IMG/VR virus record: IMGVR_UViG_3300028394_000113
Location: 1-48,498 of that record
Strand: one strand, 5' to 3'
Length of the DNA: 48,498 nt
DNA from: a virus
The first letter of the stretch is position 1. Every line of letters begins with the position of its first letter. The notes below the pieces were generated by a model. That model was not told where the DNA came from. It saw only the letters and a list, made by a program, of their open reading frames with translations, and made no database searches. This document shows positions 41,301 through 48,202 of this stretch, piece by piece. Both the position numbers and the translations under genes were made by a program.

Positions 41301-41381
41301 CTCAAGGAGCTAAATGACATGTCTAACTTGGTTAAACATAGGTTGGTTGAAGCATTTGATATGCTCGACGTCAAGCCCTAA
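35340..41381 (+). CDS. Giant polyvalent ejection protein with HExxH zincin motif
   Basis: This 2013-residue protein reads from a GTG behind GAGGAG and should be the largest internal virion protein. N-terminal residues 1-30 form a small module (YEFKAPDGKTYLFKGPTG). Residues 130-330 are Ala/Gly-rich helices. Residues 380-720 are charged, partly coiled coil, with acidic repeats near 625. A metallopeptidase-like domain lies near 770-870, with H809-E810-F-A-H813 and a likely third ligand E865 (VYEFVAYAV). The C-terminal third (NPAFAPMNFVRDALTNAFTL; a hydrophobic helix near 1678-1696; FIGSKSNIDAREFSSIEKQV) resembles the LPD38-type region of phage polyvalent proteins. It may help cross the cell wall. 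Confidence 0.75.
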   Translation: MARYEFKAPDGKTYLFKGPTGLTQSDVDLFGKNYFKVEEPQVMPAPVEKKPETGFIPSVKRGAAQTGMLLGDILPAMAGKLVGADEYAAKQMQEAAKTQEEIAKKYPAEIASYTDIKGIGDALVYAKEAIGEALPSLIPSLFTGGTASILGRGAVAAAQSAAEKAVMTQAARGLVGEELKQAATKAGVQAARQTALKYEAGGALAGSAAQNIPDVYQNIYEATGKQDLGTAIAFGSFNAVLDAVTPIALLRKAKLSGIGPEELGAAWYKRAGKGVAKGFVTEGGTEALQEVSSAAAESFVDKNREFFTPQNFERFINAGLKGGLGGAGITGAADVVLGKGPEAEAEKIKTKGLADVEVPVGADLGAEPELAPATTQRTVSGFEISPEGEAVVQAPTGAPATEVDLLIQDFNRRAEEIKVLEAKKQNGAITQSEQGLLSGKRNKQRRIKTQIETLQATQKGAPDVGPIDTTAGGTSVPVAGQPNPVVPTEGLAKPDGLGVVPPRQDVVQPVAGEGEQQASVEKRIKFLENELVDWSLVGKRPEDDPRVQAIADELAALKSKQVAQPNLVEESEDVPDFVVSYDPATTQKEIDEISATLKDPTLGIRQREALEERLDELLGRQTTEEAPVEEAPVEEEIPTETQKAPAIEVAPEQREMYDETREYHNGIEPDTRLHLPEFDALAPKQQQVYFEALTDNSQAAHDVAAERLSGYLAETQNIQPEGVPKTKPLPKFVEDQLDKNNATAFLNYLRTSAQDPVHRAIAQALYKLKLDTKVEIVQGLPNNRPAEYDPKTDTVRVTKEGQTETVLLHEFAHAGTIRVLNNFEESTGRLSQKQEDGAVHLDYLMGKTQPLLGQKYPAAYKNVYEFVAYAVTDRAFQKELQRIQIPASDSLWGQVKDALSNFVKAVAQVLGIPDTVEARNALIETFGAFEYVMSAPKGGIQMAPLPTETKQAETYDESTLSDEQLAAQAESEVQLKEHTAKSFLRNLFTKKGGHWAATMFQNERYPLKVAEDRARLFGLLKRIGPDLNNVYGQITRSAGMAVNLYDEYLRNATEETHAAVEAYAKKSGLTINEALGRLHIILEARHEPERRRVKYIKTKPLENDSKRIKFEGKEYSAEGFREAVMRDLAQPSYEVTSDMTQEQINALDEKRKERALDLRAMLDKVVDDNTFNAKQINGKPTTLEMFNQNNAMYNVIANRTPRQIAAILKERVTPQTEKEVEAVVEALRKVNKQTQTLNKMANYHSQPASNVIDFYGFQNYVPFKGRPGFRQIDEEFNIDSRRIGGDLQEGQNPFGGRESESENPLLQSLADGASAAMRAGRKDLTLAIKNAVLAKLLIGRVKDKIKFEDRFLGNLDKKDIGGDNKIFHYNADGTIDVIELNDPKQREAIRRSYRTTQPLIDIANSITSGVGQMHTRYNPAFAPMNFVRDALTNAFTLGAELGPAKAGQLLTAVASDVAGGGMAKSVRFSNLYANGNFDKIKELAAKDQYYADLLDYIQLGGKVSYLQGLAAKGALDGLMKEIGRSGILRKKDQVDKFIDIYNDMFELSSRAATYRMLKDQFFAENKSSGKFKNDADALADAKSQAVEYAKNLANFEQVGRWGKGAGALFMFFRPAATGAVRAIEALAPAFRLLPPGIGGFNEAAFREEAVAQGRTPEQIDKAVKQMMQEAKNSAAMATGLIGTGVAMYYMALMMAEDDDQGRNKVVTDDMARWTRYARFHIPGTDIIIQIPWGYGLGAFASAGAQIASIASGKTSLLDAFGNILVTGADSFMPLPISRISPIDNFPAFAMDSVTPSAFRPFFEYVMNLDGLGRQIYNNRQSRFGDAYTGGDNIPEIYKKAARELFDATNGAVDWSPNTMYFFASNYFDGMAKMASSATNVGLTVAGAKEFDPKNDIAFLSSFIGSKSNIDAREFSSIEKQVKGMEQRINSLKDRPEQLEKFMEANPTAYPAVQFYNMQVNGTLREIRAAANQVRANKDLTIMERKEQLKELNDMSNLVKHRLVEAFDMLDVKP

Positions 41382-41599
41382 GACACGCGCCAAACACGTA
41401 TACCAAGAACACCGTCTTCAGTGATGGTATGTATTTTTACCTTCACTTCGCTTTTCTTTGCCGCATTATCAGCCGCATACGTCAAGTATGCAGGCTTCAT
41501 AGTCGGTATAAAGAAGCTATCCCCCACCAGCATGGCTGGATAGGGGAACAACCATACTGGCTCGTCGTAAGGCTTACTCGCTGACGACAGCTTCTTCAT
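41378..41599 (-). CDS. Small phage protein, DUF7303-like
   Basis: The 73-residue product (MKKLSSASKPYDEPVWLFPY) has the pattern GDSFFIPT, then AADNAAKKSEVKVKIHTITE and DGVLGIRVWRVS. I recall this 'GDSFF.P...AA.......T...G.RVWR' type from many short phage proteins of unknown function, often encoded beside replication genes. It overlaps the end of the primase-polymerase gene by 26 nt, so translation is probably coupled. Its stop codon overlaps the stop of the convergent 2013-residue gene. Confidence 0.75.
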   Translation of the reverse strand: MKKLSSASKPYDEPVWLFPYPAMLVGDSFFIPTMKPAYLTYAADNAAKKSEVKVKIHTITEDGVLGIRVWRVS

Positions 41600-44423
41600 T
41601 TAGCGGGAAGAGATGAGTCATGTCCATTTCAATTTCGTAAGCTTGAATGTTTGTTGTGCCAAACGCATCCTTCCAGCCAGACGCCATCTGCTTACGTATC
41701 TTGCCCTTGAGAGTGCCGCGTCGTGTCAAGTTGGATTCAAACTCCCTCACCCCTAGCTTAATATCTTTAAGATATGTCTTCATGGCAGATGTAGAGATAT
41801 AGATTTTTCCCTCATCAACTTCGGCGCGGATGTATAGCGCCTGTTTTGGCTCGGTGGACGTACGCCCATCTTTTATGACCAATGCAGACTGAATGTATTT
41901 ATTGATAAAGTCACCAAGGATGTCTTCGTAGGCGCTGGTCTTGTCCTTAGACTTTCCGTTGATTGTGTCCATGATGCCTTGACCAACCACACCAATGATG
42001 CGGTCTAGGTCAAAGTTAAACAACCCAAGGCGGTTACCGTCTTCCCCTGCCACTCTCGTTACTGCCAATACGTTGGCAATGAAGCGGTACTCAGCGTTGT
42101 CTGTATAGGCACGGCTGTAGTCAAGGTACTCGTTACGAATACGCTTTTTAACTTCAGTCAATTTTTGTTCGTACAAGTCTTTAATGTAGACTGGGCCAGC
42201 AAACCCGTAGTTGAACTTCAATGGTTCAAACATTAGTAGACCCCGCGCCATGTTCAACTCATATCCTGGTTCTGACGGGCGTGGAACCTCTGGTTCAATA
42301 ATTCGTACATCCTCTGGGTTAGTGTTTGCTTTGTATAGCGCAATAATGTCTTTGAGTGGCGTATTTGTTGTGATGACTGCCAACAAGTTTGTAACAAACG
42401 ACATTTCACGTTCTTGATTTACCGAAGCCTGAAGCCGTAGCTTGGGCGCACCAGATGAGACGTTGTACGCCACATGCGAAACAACCTTGCCGTCCGTGTT
42501 CGACTGCTCGTCCATACCAAACAAAATGTTTTTGCAGGTAATCATCCTTTGCATAAGAGCGTTCTGCGTTGCATCAAAGACCGCCAAGTTCTCGCAGTTA
42601 CCCCAAATACTCAATGCGCCATTTAACGCACCAGTCTTGCCGTTACCAGCCTCACCAAACAAAGAATAGATAGCACCGTTGACATTGGTAAACTGCATCA
42701 ACGGGGAAGCCAAACCGCACAGCACGGCGAAAGCATGGTACTCATAACCGTGGTCATTGAACATTTGAATAGCTTTCTTCCACTCGTCAAATGTGCCTTT
42801 CTCTTCAATATTTTTTACAACATTCTTTGCCATCGGGGAAGGTGGGCAGTAGCGTTCTTCACCATCTGCCATGTACTCCGTTGTCCCTAGTACAAACGAC
42901 TCATTGTTTTCTGTCCATCCTTGTTGCATTCTCATAATACTTGCCCTTTGTGTTTGCATTAAAAAGTCCATCCACTTTGTGATGTAGCTGGACACCATCG
43001 GGGCATGGCGTTGGTCAAAGTTGATGCCTTGAAATAAAAGCGCAGACTTCAACCTATCCACTGCCCCAACATCTTTGAGTGGGAGTAAAAATTCACGGGT
43101 TGGGTCTATTGGTAGCACCGCCCGCATTACCAAGCATTCCCCATCGTGTGGACTAAATACCCTTTGTGTTGGGAAGAAGTCCACAGCAGAAATCATTTCT
43201 GGGGGGTCTTGGACCATTCCTTTTTTTGTTGCTCTGGGAGATGGTTGGAAATAGATTCCTCCATTGACCCCCCTAGAGAAGGGGTAGAGGGCGTCGGGGA
43301 AGAAAGGAATTTTTTCGGTATTCGCTTCGACCCGAATTGATTTCTGCGTATCTGTTTGTTGTTCATCAGGCTCTCTGTCAGTGGGCTGTTGTGCGGTTCT
43401 AAGGATTTTGCCAAGCTCGATAGGCCCACGTTTTCCAAACTTTCCGGCGTAGGCGCATCCCTTGCATCCTCCTGCATTGGTTTTCTCAAAGGCGTCGCAA
43501 CTGAATGACCAATCGACTTCAAGGGATTGGGCTGATTTTCGTTCAGTCTCTTCCCAAGAATATTTTGGGTGGTCTTCGGACATGATATGTATGGCAGTAC
43601 TGCCATCATGACACCGAGTGGCGACAGATATTCCAGCGTACCAGATCGGCTCTGGACAACTAGCGGCGTTTTCAAGGATGTATTTAATTTGTCCACAACC
43701 ATTCCCTTCTAGACTAATTTGCGCAATGCGCATGAAGTCATATTCAAAATTGTCTTTACGTTTTTCGTAGATAGCTTTGGTGTCAGGGTCAAGCCCTTTT
43801 TCAACCTTCTTCAGATCAAACGGCAATACAACTGCACCAAATCGTTCAGTCCAATATTCAAACGAAGTTGGTTCAGTATCCTGAATTACTTCAACAGGTA
43901 GTGGCTCGCCCTTTAGATTACGAGACCCGGGCACTCTAAGAACACGGGCTAAATCTGCTGTGACTGTCTCATCAATTTGCAGGCCATTGTCAAGACAGAA
44001 TGCCTTAAACTTTTCAGCATATGGCTTCCAATCCTCGGCAGATACTTCATCATCAAAAGGCCAGTATGCGTGTATACCGCGCCCAGAGTTAACAATAATT
44101 GGTGTAGGTAAGTCAGTGTTGTCTACAAACTTTTGTAGCGCAATTAACCCATCTTCCCATTCGGCGTAAGGCTTCCCCTCGCCGCAGTCTAAGTCAACGA
44201 AAAAAGCGCGCATGAAAATACAACCTGCCGCCTTACGTTCGTAACCCTCAAATGTCCCCAGTGCAAAGAATGTGTTGTAGTTGTCTTTGTCAAAAGCTAC
44301 CATCTGCTCAATGGCGCTATCAATGTCATCAACAAACCGTGGCTTTACGCTCTTATCTTTGATACCTACTACACAAATGTTGCCCTGCGTTGGCAATACT
44401 TTCTCAAAAAATTGTTTATTCAT
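41574..44423 (-). CDS. Primase-polymerase fused to helicase-like ATPase
   Basis: This 949-residue protein combines an archaeo-eukaryotic-type primase-polymerase domain with a helicase-like domain. The catalytic D77-L-D79 lies in FFVDLDC, S113-GRGI-H118 in VNSGRGIHAYW and R160 in LARVLRVPGSRN. A Cys cluster follows (C309, C320, C323), probably zinc-binding. The ATPase half has Walker A at 590-597 (GEAGNGKT) and Walker B near 633-639 (ILFGMDE), similar to the DUF927-type helicases. It would prime and unwind phage DNA at the fork. No strong ribosome site precedes the ATG, and a terminator-like hairpin lies 11 nt upstream, so expression may be attenuated. Confidence 0.85.
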   Translation of the reverse strand: MNKQFFEKVLPTQGNICVVGIKDKSVKPRFVDDIDSAIEQMVAFDKDNYNTFFALGTFEGYERKAAGCIFMRAFFVDLDCGEGKPYAEWEDGLIALQKFVDNTDLPTPIIVNSGRGIHAYWPFDDEVSAEDWKPYAEKFKAFCLDNGLQIDETVTADLARVLRVPGSRNLKGEPLPVEVIQDTEPTSFEYWTERFGAVVLPFDLKKVEKGLDPDTKAIYEKRKDNFEYDFMRIAQISLEGNGCGQIKYILENAASCPEPIWYAGISVATRCHDGSTAIHIMSEDHPKYSWEETERKSAQSLEVDWSFSCDAFEKTNAGGCKGCAYAGKFGKRGPIELGKILRTAQQPTDREPDEQQTDTQKSIRVEANTEKIPFFPDALYPFSRGVNGGIYFQPSPRATKKGMVQDPPEMISAVDFFPTQRVFSPHDGECLVMRAVLPIDPTREFLLPLKDVGAVDRLKSALLFQGINFDQRHAPMVSSYITKWMDFLMQTQRASIMRMQQGWTENNESFVLGTTEYMADGEERYCPPSPMAKNVVKNIEEKGTFDEWKKAIQMFNDHGYEYHAFAVLCGLASPLMQFTNVNGAIYSLFGEAGNGKTGALNGALSIWGNCENLAVFDATQNALMQRMITCKNILFGMDEQSNTDGKVVSHVAYNVSSGAPKLRLQASVNQEREMSFVTNLLAVITTNTPLKDIIALYKANTNPEDVRIIEPEVPRPSEPGYELNMARGLLMFEPLKFNYGFAGPVYIKDLYEQKLTEVKKRIRNEYLDYSRAYTDNAEYRFIANVLAVTRVAGEDGNRLGLFNFDLDRIIGVVGQGIMDTINGKSKDKTSAYEDILGDFINKYIQSALVIKDGRTSTEPKQALYIRAEVDEGKIYISTSAMKTYLKDIKLGVREFESNLTRRGTLKGKIRKQMASGWKDAFGTTNIQAYEIEMDMTHLFPLNEEAVVSE

Positions 44424-44433
44424 GATCGCAGAG

Positions 44434-44460
44434 ACAAAAACGGCGGGGGGTTACCCCGCC
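44434..44460 (-). terminator. Terminator or attenuator between HTH gene and primase gene
   Basis: On the minus strand GGCGGGG (44460-44454) pairs with CCCCGCC (44448-44442) around a TAACC loop, followed by GTTTTTG. It lies after the HTH gene and ends 11 nt before the primase start, leaving little room for another promoter, so it may set the ratio of upstream to downstream gene expression. Confidence 0.7.
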
Positions 44461-44479
44461 AACAAATGGAATAGCTTAT

Positions 44480-44818
44480 TCAGCTCGCTTCGTGTTCTAA
44501 AGTAGACTTGATAGGACGACCAACCATATCCCTCAAATACTTTTTAGCGTCACGTAGGTTCCTGCACGGCAGAATACCTTTTTTTAAATCCTCCTCTACA
44601 AGAGAAATAAATATTTCAATCCTTGGACGTTTTCTAGGACGTATAGCCCCGCCTCTAAACCATGTGTGGATGGTTGCTCGGGTAACATCAAACACTTGTG
44701 CTACGTATGCGGCTGGAAGGTTGGCGTTAATGCAAGCTTTTGCAAGATCAATCCCTAGCCGATACACACTCGTGTTATCAATCAAATCCAATAACTCGGG
44801 GCTATATCCTCTGCTCAT
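44480..44818 (-). CDS. HTH transcriptional regulator
   Basis: This 112-residue protein carries a helix-turn-helix at about 34-57 (LPAAYVAQVFDVTRATIHTW, then FRGGAIRPRKR), with a basic stretch after the recognition helix. The remaining sequence is helical (IEIFISLVEEDLKKGILPC, NLRDAKKYLRDMVGRPI) and could dimerise. Cro/CI-like binding to an operator is likely; the palindrome at 904-918 is one candidate site. It lies inside the replication operon, with its ATG overlapping the stop of the upstream gene (TAATG). With no integrase present, it is more likely a timing switch than a lysogeny repressor. Confidence 0.78.
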   Translation of the reverse strand: MSRGYSPELLDLIDNTSVYRLGIDLAKACINANLPAAYVAQVFDVTRATIHTWFRGGAIRPRKRPRIEIFISLVEEDLKKGILPCRNLRDAKKYLRDMVGRPIKSTLEHEAS

Positions 44819-45669
44819 TACTTCTTAGACCATTTCTTCAAAACGTCATTGACTTCCTCTGCCTTGGCAGGAGTAGCTTTCGCTGTCTCGCGCTTTGTAG
44901 GTTCAGGTGTGTCTGGCTGTGCGGGTGCTTCAGCTTCAACTTCAACGGCGGTTTCATCCATCTTGAACACAGTCAACTTGACTGCGTTTTCAGCGGCGAC
45001 TGACTTGCTCTGACGTGCAATGATTTCACGAGCATCAGGCAACACTGCTGACTGTGGAGAGAACAACAACTTCGGTGTAGAGGCGTTAGTATCAAACTCC
45101 ATCTTGGTCACAACGCGCCCAGCAGACACATTGTTATTAGCAAGCATCTGAATGTAGGGACGGAAAGGCCAACGACCATTTTCTTCTTTGCCAAACGCTG
45201 AAGTAGCTGGCAACACCAACTGATAGATATCACCAGCGGGGTCATTAGGCAACACAACAGCAGTGCGCCAAGACAAGCGACATGCTGACCCCATACCGCC
45301 TTGACCTGAACCCTTTACAGAGTTAGGGCAGTCAGCGCAAGCTGATGCGGGTGGCTCTTTCACATCTACGTCAGGCGTCTTAGAGTCACTAGACCAGCAA
45401 GTAGGCGCAATCTTCACACCCTTCTTGTATGTCTGACTATAGTACGTGCGTGATGCGTCATGCGCCATCTTCACAAACACGACATTCATAGAAATGTCTG
45501 TGTTAACACTTTGCTCTTTACCTCCAACAATTTTACGGAACACACGCCCTTCAATCGAAATGCGTTTATTGCCTTTTGTTGCTCCCCCTGCAACAGCGAG
45601 GGTGTCTTCATCAAGTCCGAGCTCAACGAGGTCGGACGACTGCATGATGGATGCGAGATCATTACTCAT
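44818..45669 (-). CDS. Putative ssDNA-binding protein with zinc cluster
   Basis: This 283-residue protein (MSNDLASIMQSSDLVELGLD) has a beta-rich core (RISIEGRVFRKIVGG, MNVVFVKMAHDASRTYYSQT), four well-placed Cys (C91, C111, C114, C130) that could hold zinc, and a Pro/Glu/Lys-rich tail ending VLKKWSKK. A beta core plus zinc cluster plus flexible tail, encoded between helicase and primase genes, fits a phage single-stranded DNA-binding protein. T4 gp32 also has a zinc site, but there is no clear sequence match. The start follows AAGGA on the minus strand. Confidence 0.6.
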   Translation of the reverse strand: MSNDLASIMQSSDLVELGLDEDTLAVAGGATKGNKRISIEGRVFRKIVGGKEQSVNTDISMNVVFVKMAHDASRTYYSQTYKKGVKIAPTCWSSDSKTPDVDVKEPPASACADCPNSVKGSGQGGMGSACRLSWRTAVVLPNDPAGDIYQLVLPATSAFGKEENGRWPFRPYIQMLANNNVSAGRVVTKMEFDTNASTPKLLFSPQSAVLPDAREIIARQSKSVAAENAVKLTVFKMDETAVEVEAEAPAQPDTPEPTKRETAKATPAKAEEVNDVLKKWSKK

Positions 45670-45682
45670 GATTTATTTTTCC

Positions 45683-46096
45683 TTAAACTAAACTATCACT
45701 GGTTGAACTAGCCTTGCGCACTGTTATGTCAAACTCGCGCAGGGCATTCACGCCGGACGGTAACGCCTTAGAGTCACGTCCGTTCATGAATTCTTTGAAA
45801 TTGCGTTGATGGATGCGGCGTTCAAGTAAATCAATCGAGCCTTCTGTCTCGACAAACTTTCTGAAGTGATCCCAATCAGTGCAAAAAAATCTTTCCTTGA
45901 CTGTCCTTGTGACAGTGCCATGTACTGTTTTAAGTCCATTGACATTAGCCTCATTACAAATTGCGAGCAACGCTTGTTCTAAGCGTGACATATCTTCTTT
46001 GAGTTCTTCATCTTGCGATTCGTACTCAGATTTCAGGTTCTCACGTTTGCGCCGAATTGTCAAATAGGTTTCTACTAACGCATCTGTGTCATTCAT
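45683..46096 (-). CDS. Coiled-coil early protein, unknown function
   Basis: This 137-residue protein has an N-terminal coiled coil (YLTIRRKRENLKSEYESQDE, then ELKEDMSRLEQALLAICNEA) and a C-terminal part with TRTVKERFFCTDWDHFRKFV and LERRIHQRNFKEFMNGRDSK. I recall this layout (coiled coil, 'W..F..FV', 'R.....N.K.F', 'P.GV') from many phage early proteins of unknown function, sometimes likened to Gam-type nuclease inhibitors; I cannot confirm that. AAGGAG precedes the ATG, which overlaps the helicase stop by 8 nt. Confidence 0.72.
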   Translation of the reverse strand: MNDTDALVETYLTIRRKRENLKSEYESQDEELKEDMSRLEQALLAICNEANVNGLKTVHGTVTRTVKERFFCTDWDHFRKFVETEGSIDLLERRIHQRNFKEFMNGRDSKALPSGVNALREFDITVRKASSTSDSLV

Positions 46097-47666
46097 TGAT
46101 TTCTCCTTCTTCTAGCTCTTCCCGATACAGGTCTATTAATTGTTCATGCATGTCTACTTTGTTTTGAAGCATTGTGTACATGCGTCGTTCTACCTCAGAC
46201 CCTTGGAGGTGAATTACTGTCATTTTGTTTTTCTGTCCTACACGATCAATACGTGCAATACACTGTAAATATGTCTCTACGGACATTACTGGAGACCAAA
46301 ATACTACTGTGTCAGCGGCAGTTAGGGTAACCCCGTGGGATGCGGCTTGCGGTTGAATAAGCAAAACTCGGGGGTGTGCCGTAGTCTGAAATAAATTGAA
46401 TATGGCTGACCGATTGTTTGCTGTTACGTTTCCAGAAATAATCTCATTACTGATACCACTCTTCTCCAAGTAAGCTTTTACAAGAGTCAACGTATGTTTG
46501 TACGGCACAAACACAATCACTTTATGGGGCGACTCATCAAGCACTTCATGCAGGACTGACAATCGAGGCTGGACGTCAAACTCAACTACGTTGCCATCAT
46601 CCGTGTACACAGCCCCGCCTGACAATTGAAGCAAGCGGCTAAGTGAAGCGGCGGCATTGACTGTGCTGATTGTTTCTCCAGCCGCCTGTATCTGCATCTC
46701 TTTAAGAAGTTCTCGGTAATACTTCATCGCTTGAGGCGTGAGCGGTACGATACGTGTCTGATAAGTAACTTCTGGAAGATCAAGACACTGCGCTTTTTCA
46801 TACCTGATTGCAGGCTGAAGCGCCTTATATACCGTGTCTTGTGCGTCAGGTTTTGGAACCCACTTGAACTTGTTTATTTGGCGCATTACGGTGTCTTTCC
46901 AAGCGGAGGCGTAGCGTGGCACTCCGTTGGGGTTTATGAGCTTGGCAAGCCCAAACGCATCTTCTGGTGACTGCGATGCGGGTGTACCTGTCATCATCCA
47001 AAGGTACGTATCCTTGGTCAGTACCCTAGCCAGTGTGCGCCAGCGTTTTGTAGACGTTGTCTTGTATGCGTTGGCTTCGTCAATGATGATTAAATCAAAC
47101 TTGCCTATGATTTCTTTTTCCATAACACCAACACCGTCATAGTTAATGATGACAAAATCATAGAGCCCATTGATGATCTTTTTGCGCTTTGATGTAGCAC
47201 CGTGAGCGATGCCGCACGTTCTATGCATTGCTGTTTTAAATAGATCAGCTTGCCATGCAGACTGCATGATAGATAAAGGGCAAACGACTAACACACGTTT
47301 CACGATACCCTGATTCATTAAATAGTCAGCCGCCCATATAGCCGCAGACGTTTTCCCTGTCCCTGCTTCGTTGAAACAGAAAGCGCGTTTGTTAAGCGTA
47401 AGGAACCGTGAAGTATCTCTTTGATGATCGAATGGCTGAAACATACCAGGCCAACCGTAGTCACGCTCAATAGGTGATGGAACTTTTATAGCGGATGGGG
47501 TAAGGTGTGAGAGACGTTGCATCTCATCAAGCCCCCAATGCACTACTACGTCAGCGATGCCGTTCTTTTCTTCCAGCACTTCGCTACGTTCGATGTAGCT
47601 TTTTATTGTCTGTGCAATGTCGGTAGGACATTCAAAACGCACAGCTATGTTGTTCACGATTTCCAC
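46089..47666 (-). CDS. SNF2-type DEAD-like helicase
   Basis: This 525-residue protein is a superfamily 2 translocase. Q-like entry is near HQRDTSRFL (81-89), Walker A at 99-106 (NEAGTGKT), Walker B at 193-199 (IIIDEAN), motif III MMTGTPAS (224-231), then the second RecA-like domain with motif V in QAASHGVTLTAADTVVFWSP and motif VI QCIARIDRVGQKNK. This is the SNF2 pattern common in phages, with a role in DNA remodelling, replication or recombination. It is read from a GTG behind AGGGGA. It is the first gene after the strong leftward promoter and its 183-nt leader. Confidence 0.88.
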   Translation of the reverse strand: MEIVNNIAVRFECPTDIAQTIKSYIERSEVLEEKNGIADVVVHWGLDEMQRLSHLTPSAIKVPSPIERDYGWPGMFQPFDHQRDTSRFLTLNKRAFCFNEAGTGKTSAAIWAADYLMNQGIVKRVLVVCPLSIMQSAWQADLFKTAMHRTCGIAHGATSKRKKIINGLYDFVIINYDGVGVMEKEIIGKFDLIIIDEANAYKTTSTKRWRTLARVLTKDTYLWMMTGTPASQSPEDAFGLAKLINPNGVPRYASAWKDTVMRQINKFKWVPKPDAQDTVYKALQPAIRYEKAQCLDLPEVTYQTRIVPLTPQAMKYYRELLKEMQIQAAGETISTVNAAASLSRLLQLSGGAVYTDDGNVVEFDVQPRLSVLHEVLDESPHKVIVFVPYKHTLTLVKAYLEKSGISNEIISGNVTANNRSAIFNLFQTTAHPRVLLIQPQAASHGVTLTAADTVVFWSPVMSVETYLQCIARIDRVGQKNKMTVIHLQGSEVERRMYTMLQNKVDMHEQLIDLYREELEEGEINE

Positions 47667-47760
47667 TCATTCCCCTTGACTGAATTAAGACTGCTTTACG
47701 TGCGGGGAACGCCCCGCACGGTTGACCCTGTCGCAGGGGAGACCTACCTAAATAGGCAAC
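47667..47760 (-). other. Leader of the helicase operon with stacked hairpins
   Basis: The untranslated leader contains GTGCGGGG-AACG-CCCCGCAC (47700-47719, 8 perfect base pairs), CCCTG-TCG-CAGGG (47726-47738) and CCTA-AA-TAGG (47747-47756), quoted on the plus strand. None has a T-run, so they are more likely regulatory or stability structures than terminators. The 8-bp hairpin ends 33 nt before the GTG start. Confidence 0.5.
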
Positions 47761-47855
47761 TGCCGATCAACTGACAATGGTTTTGACTATGCAATTAAGT
47801 CTACGAGCCACTCATGCCTTACGCCCGACCAAGACCAAAAACTCTTGATGATTGA

Positions 47856-47883
47856 ATTATGGAGTCTATTTTTTATTTGTCAA
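47856..47883 (-). promoter_or_regulatory. Strong sigma70-type promoter for replication operon
   Basis: On the minus strand TTGACA (47883-47878, perfect) and CATAAT (47861-47856, five of six) are 16 nt apart. Transcription would start near 47849 and run leftward through helicase, coiled-coil, ssDNA-binding and HTH genes. It overlaps the end of the HNH-like gene by no more than a few bases. Confidence 0.8.
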
Positions 47884-47884
47884 G

Positions 47885-48202
47885 TTATTTTTTCAACTTT
47901 TTTTCACGCTTGCTGGTTTCCGATACCAAAGCGCCCGATGAGTTACGTTTGAATGAACGGTTTACAGCCGCACTCTCTACACGTACACCATTGCCATTTG
48001 ACCCGCCTCGGGATAGAGCCTTGCGGTGTGCAATGTCCTTACCCTCACGAGCATCAGCAGTGCCATCACCGTTTGCATCCGTGCCTTTTTTATCCATCGC
48101 ACGGCGGGCACGCTGGCGCTCCATACGGTTAGCCAGCTCACCACGAGCCTTCTGCTGTTGGTATTCTTTTTTATATGGTCTCGGTTTGTTTACGTATGGC
48201 AT
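47885..48202 (-). CDS. HNH-like basic protein
   Basis: This 105-residue protein starts at the ATG behind AAGGAAACTAGCA; an upstream in-frame ATG at 48256 lies inside the previous gene and is less likely. It is strongly basic at both ends (YVNKPRPYKKEYQQQKARGE; SETSKREKKLKK) and contains GKDIAHRKALSRGGSNGNGV then RVESAAVNRSFKRN. The order D..H....L..GGS......V.S...N.SF resembles the HNH nuclease core of phages, but the usual D-H pair reads D-I-A-H here, so activity is doubtful. It lies next to a nuclease gene and may be an early DNA-processing protein. Confidence 0.65.
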   Translation of the reverse strand: MPYVNKPRPYKKEYQQQKARGELANRMERQRARRAMDKKGTDANGDGTADAREGKDIAHRKALSRGGSNGNGVRVESAAVNRSFKRNSSGALVSETSKREKKLKK

